Origin: Parachitinimonas caeni
GTDB lineage: Bacteria > Pseudomonadota > Gammaproteobacteria > Burkholderiales > Chitinimonadaceae
Direction: 5' to 3'
DNA length: 64,000 nt
Assembly (NCBI RefSeq): GCF_030129945.1
Contig: NZ_JARRAF010000008.1
Location: forward strand, 124,001 to 188,000
The translations under genes and the position numbers were made by a program. This document shows positions 63,807 through 64,000 of this stretch, piece after piece; within the stretch, counting starts at the first letter, position 1; each line of letters opens with the position of its first letter. A model generated the notes under the pieces. That model saw only the letters and a list, made by a program, of their open reading frames with translations. It searched no databases and was not told the origin of the DNA.

Positions 63807-64000
63807 ATGACCGATTCCATTCTCTACCCCGATCCGCCACGCGGCCTGCCACGCTTCGAGGCGATTCGTAGCCATCTGTTGGCCAACGAAGCCGAAACCG
63901 TCAGCGAGTTATTGAAGCTTGCCTCGGTTGATGACGCGATGGCCAAGCAGATTCATGCCTACACCCTGTCGCTGGGACGAAACGTCCGCCAGGTCGCAGC
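63807..64000 (+). CDS. putA: Probable proline dehydrogenase/P5C dehydrogenase PutA, N-terminal start (partial)
   Basis: The frame opens at ATG 63807 and runs off the window after 64 codons. The N-terminal residues (FEAIRSHLLANEAETVSELLKLASVDDAMAKQIHAYTLSLGRNVRQ) fit the helical start of bifunctional PutA (a short domain before the proline dehydrogenase barrel), and divergence from an Lrp-type regulator is the classic arrangement. The diagnostic domains lie outside the window, so the call rests on a short, weakly conserved segment and on context. Confidence 0.55.
   Translation, partial: MTDSILYPDPPRGLPRFEAIRSHLLANEAETVSELLKLASVDDAMAKQIHAYTLSLGRNVRQVA

Noticed and set aside
1-64000. tRNA, rRNA, CRISPR array, prophage and neisserial DNA uptake sequences
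   Set aside because: I looked for T-loop motifs, repeat-spacer arrays, phage genes and GCCGTCTGAA-type words and found none that stand up.

Overview
The window reads as ordinary chromosome of a betaproteobacterium, probably near the Neisseriales/Chromobacteriaceae. Lineage was inferred from gene content only: a PhaM-type PHA granule protein, the ybbA/ybbP-tesA divergent block, paired pilT-pilU, dapA-bamC, and a flhB-flhA-flhF-flhG order typical of polar flagellation. Coding density is high, codon use looks uniform, and I see no tRNA, rRNA, CRISPR array, prophage or transposase gene.

Layout. 1-3.2 kb: recO(end)-pdxJ-acpS-nagZ and a STAS-like gene. 3.7-5.4 kb: a large conserved hypothetical. 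5.8-10.6 kb: an ABC transporter (minus strand) divergent from tesA, then an SDR gene. 10.6-17.7 kb: an accessory-looking stretch (M48-TPR membrane protease, GNAT, methyltransferase, esterase) studded with small repeats. 18.2-21.0 kb: secreted proteins including an M14 carboxypeptidase. 21.1-24.2 kb (minus): yggS, a membrane protein, proC and a solute-binding protein, divergent from pilT-pilU (24.6-27.0 kb). 27.1-33.2 kb: VOC protein, phosphatase-recQ, tsaB-rimI-udg, GDPD. 33.5-35.6 kb: dapA-bamC. 36-41.4 kb: Sel1 protein, cupin, ETF-QO and an exported isoamylase. 41.9-45.9 kb: maeB, phaM-like gene and a periplasmic protein. 46.1-52.2 kb: flagellar export and placement genes. 52.3-58.4 kb: two exported DUF1566 proteins, a Lys/His-rich secreted protein and a pseudokinase-Sel1 membrane protein. 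58.6-60.4 kb: amino-acid ABC transporter parts without an ATPase. 60.5-63.7 kb (minus): diguanylate cyclase, folA, thyA and an Lrp-type regulator, divergent from a putA-like start that runs off the window.

The most unusual signal is a family of small palindromic non-autonomous elements (MITEs) with termini CTAGGTTCTGTTGAC...GTCAACAGAACCTAG. I count eight clear group I copies or nested copies, two copies of a second AT-rich group, and several solo or decayed ends. They range from 55-bp TIR-only hairpins to chimeric elements of about 330 bp. In four genes (hypothetical at 3705, M48 protease, GDPD, flhB), and possibly a fifth (udg), the TAG stop codon is itself the TAG of the element's terminal YTAG, so the elements sit exactly at the 3' ends of genes. 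Other points of interest are a FlhG whose P-loop lacks both lysines, and the surface-protein/pseudokinase cluster.
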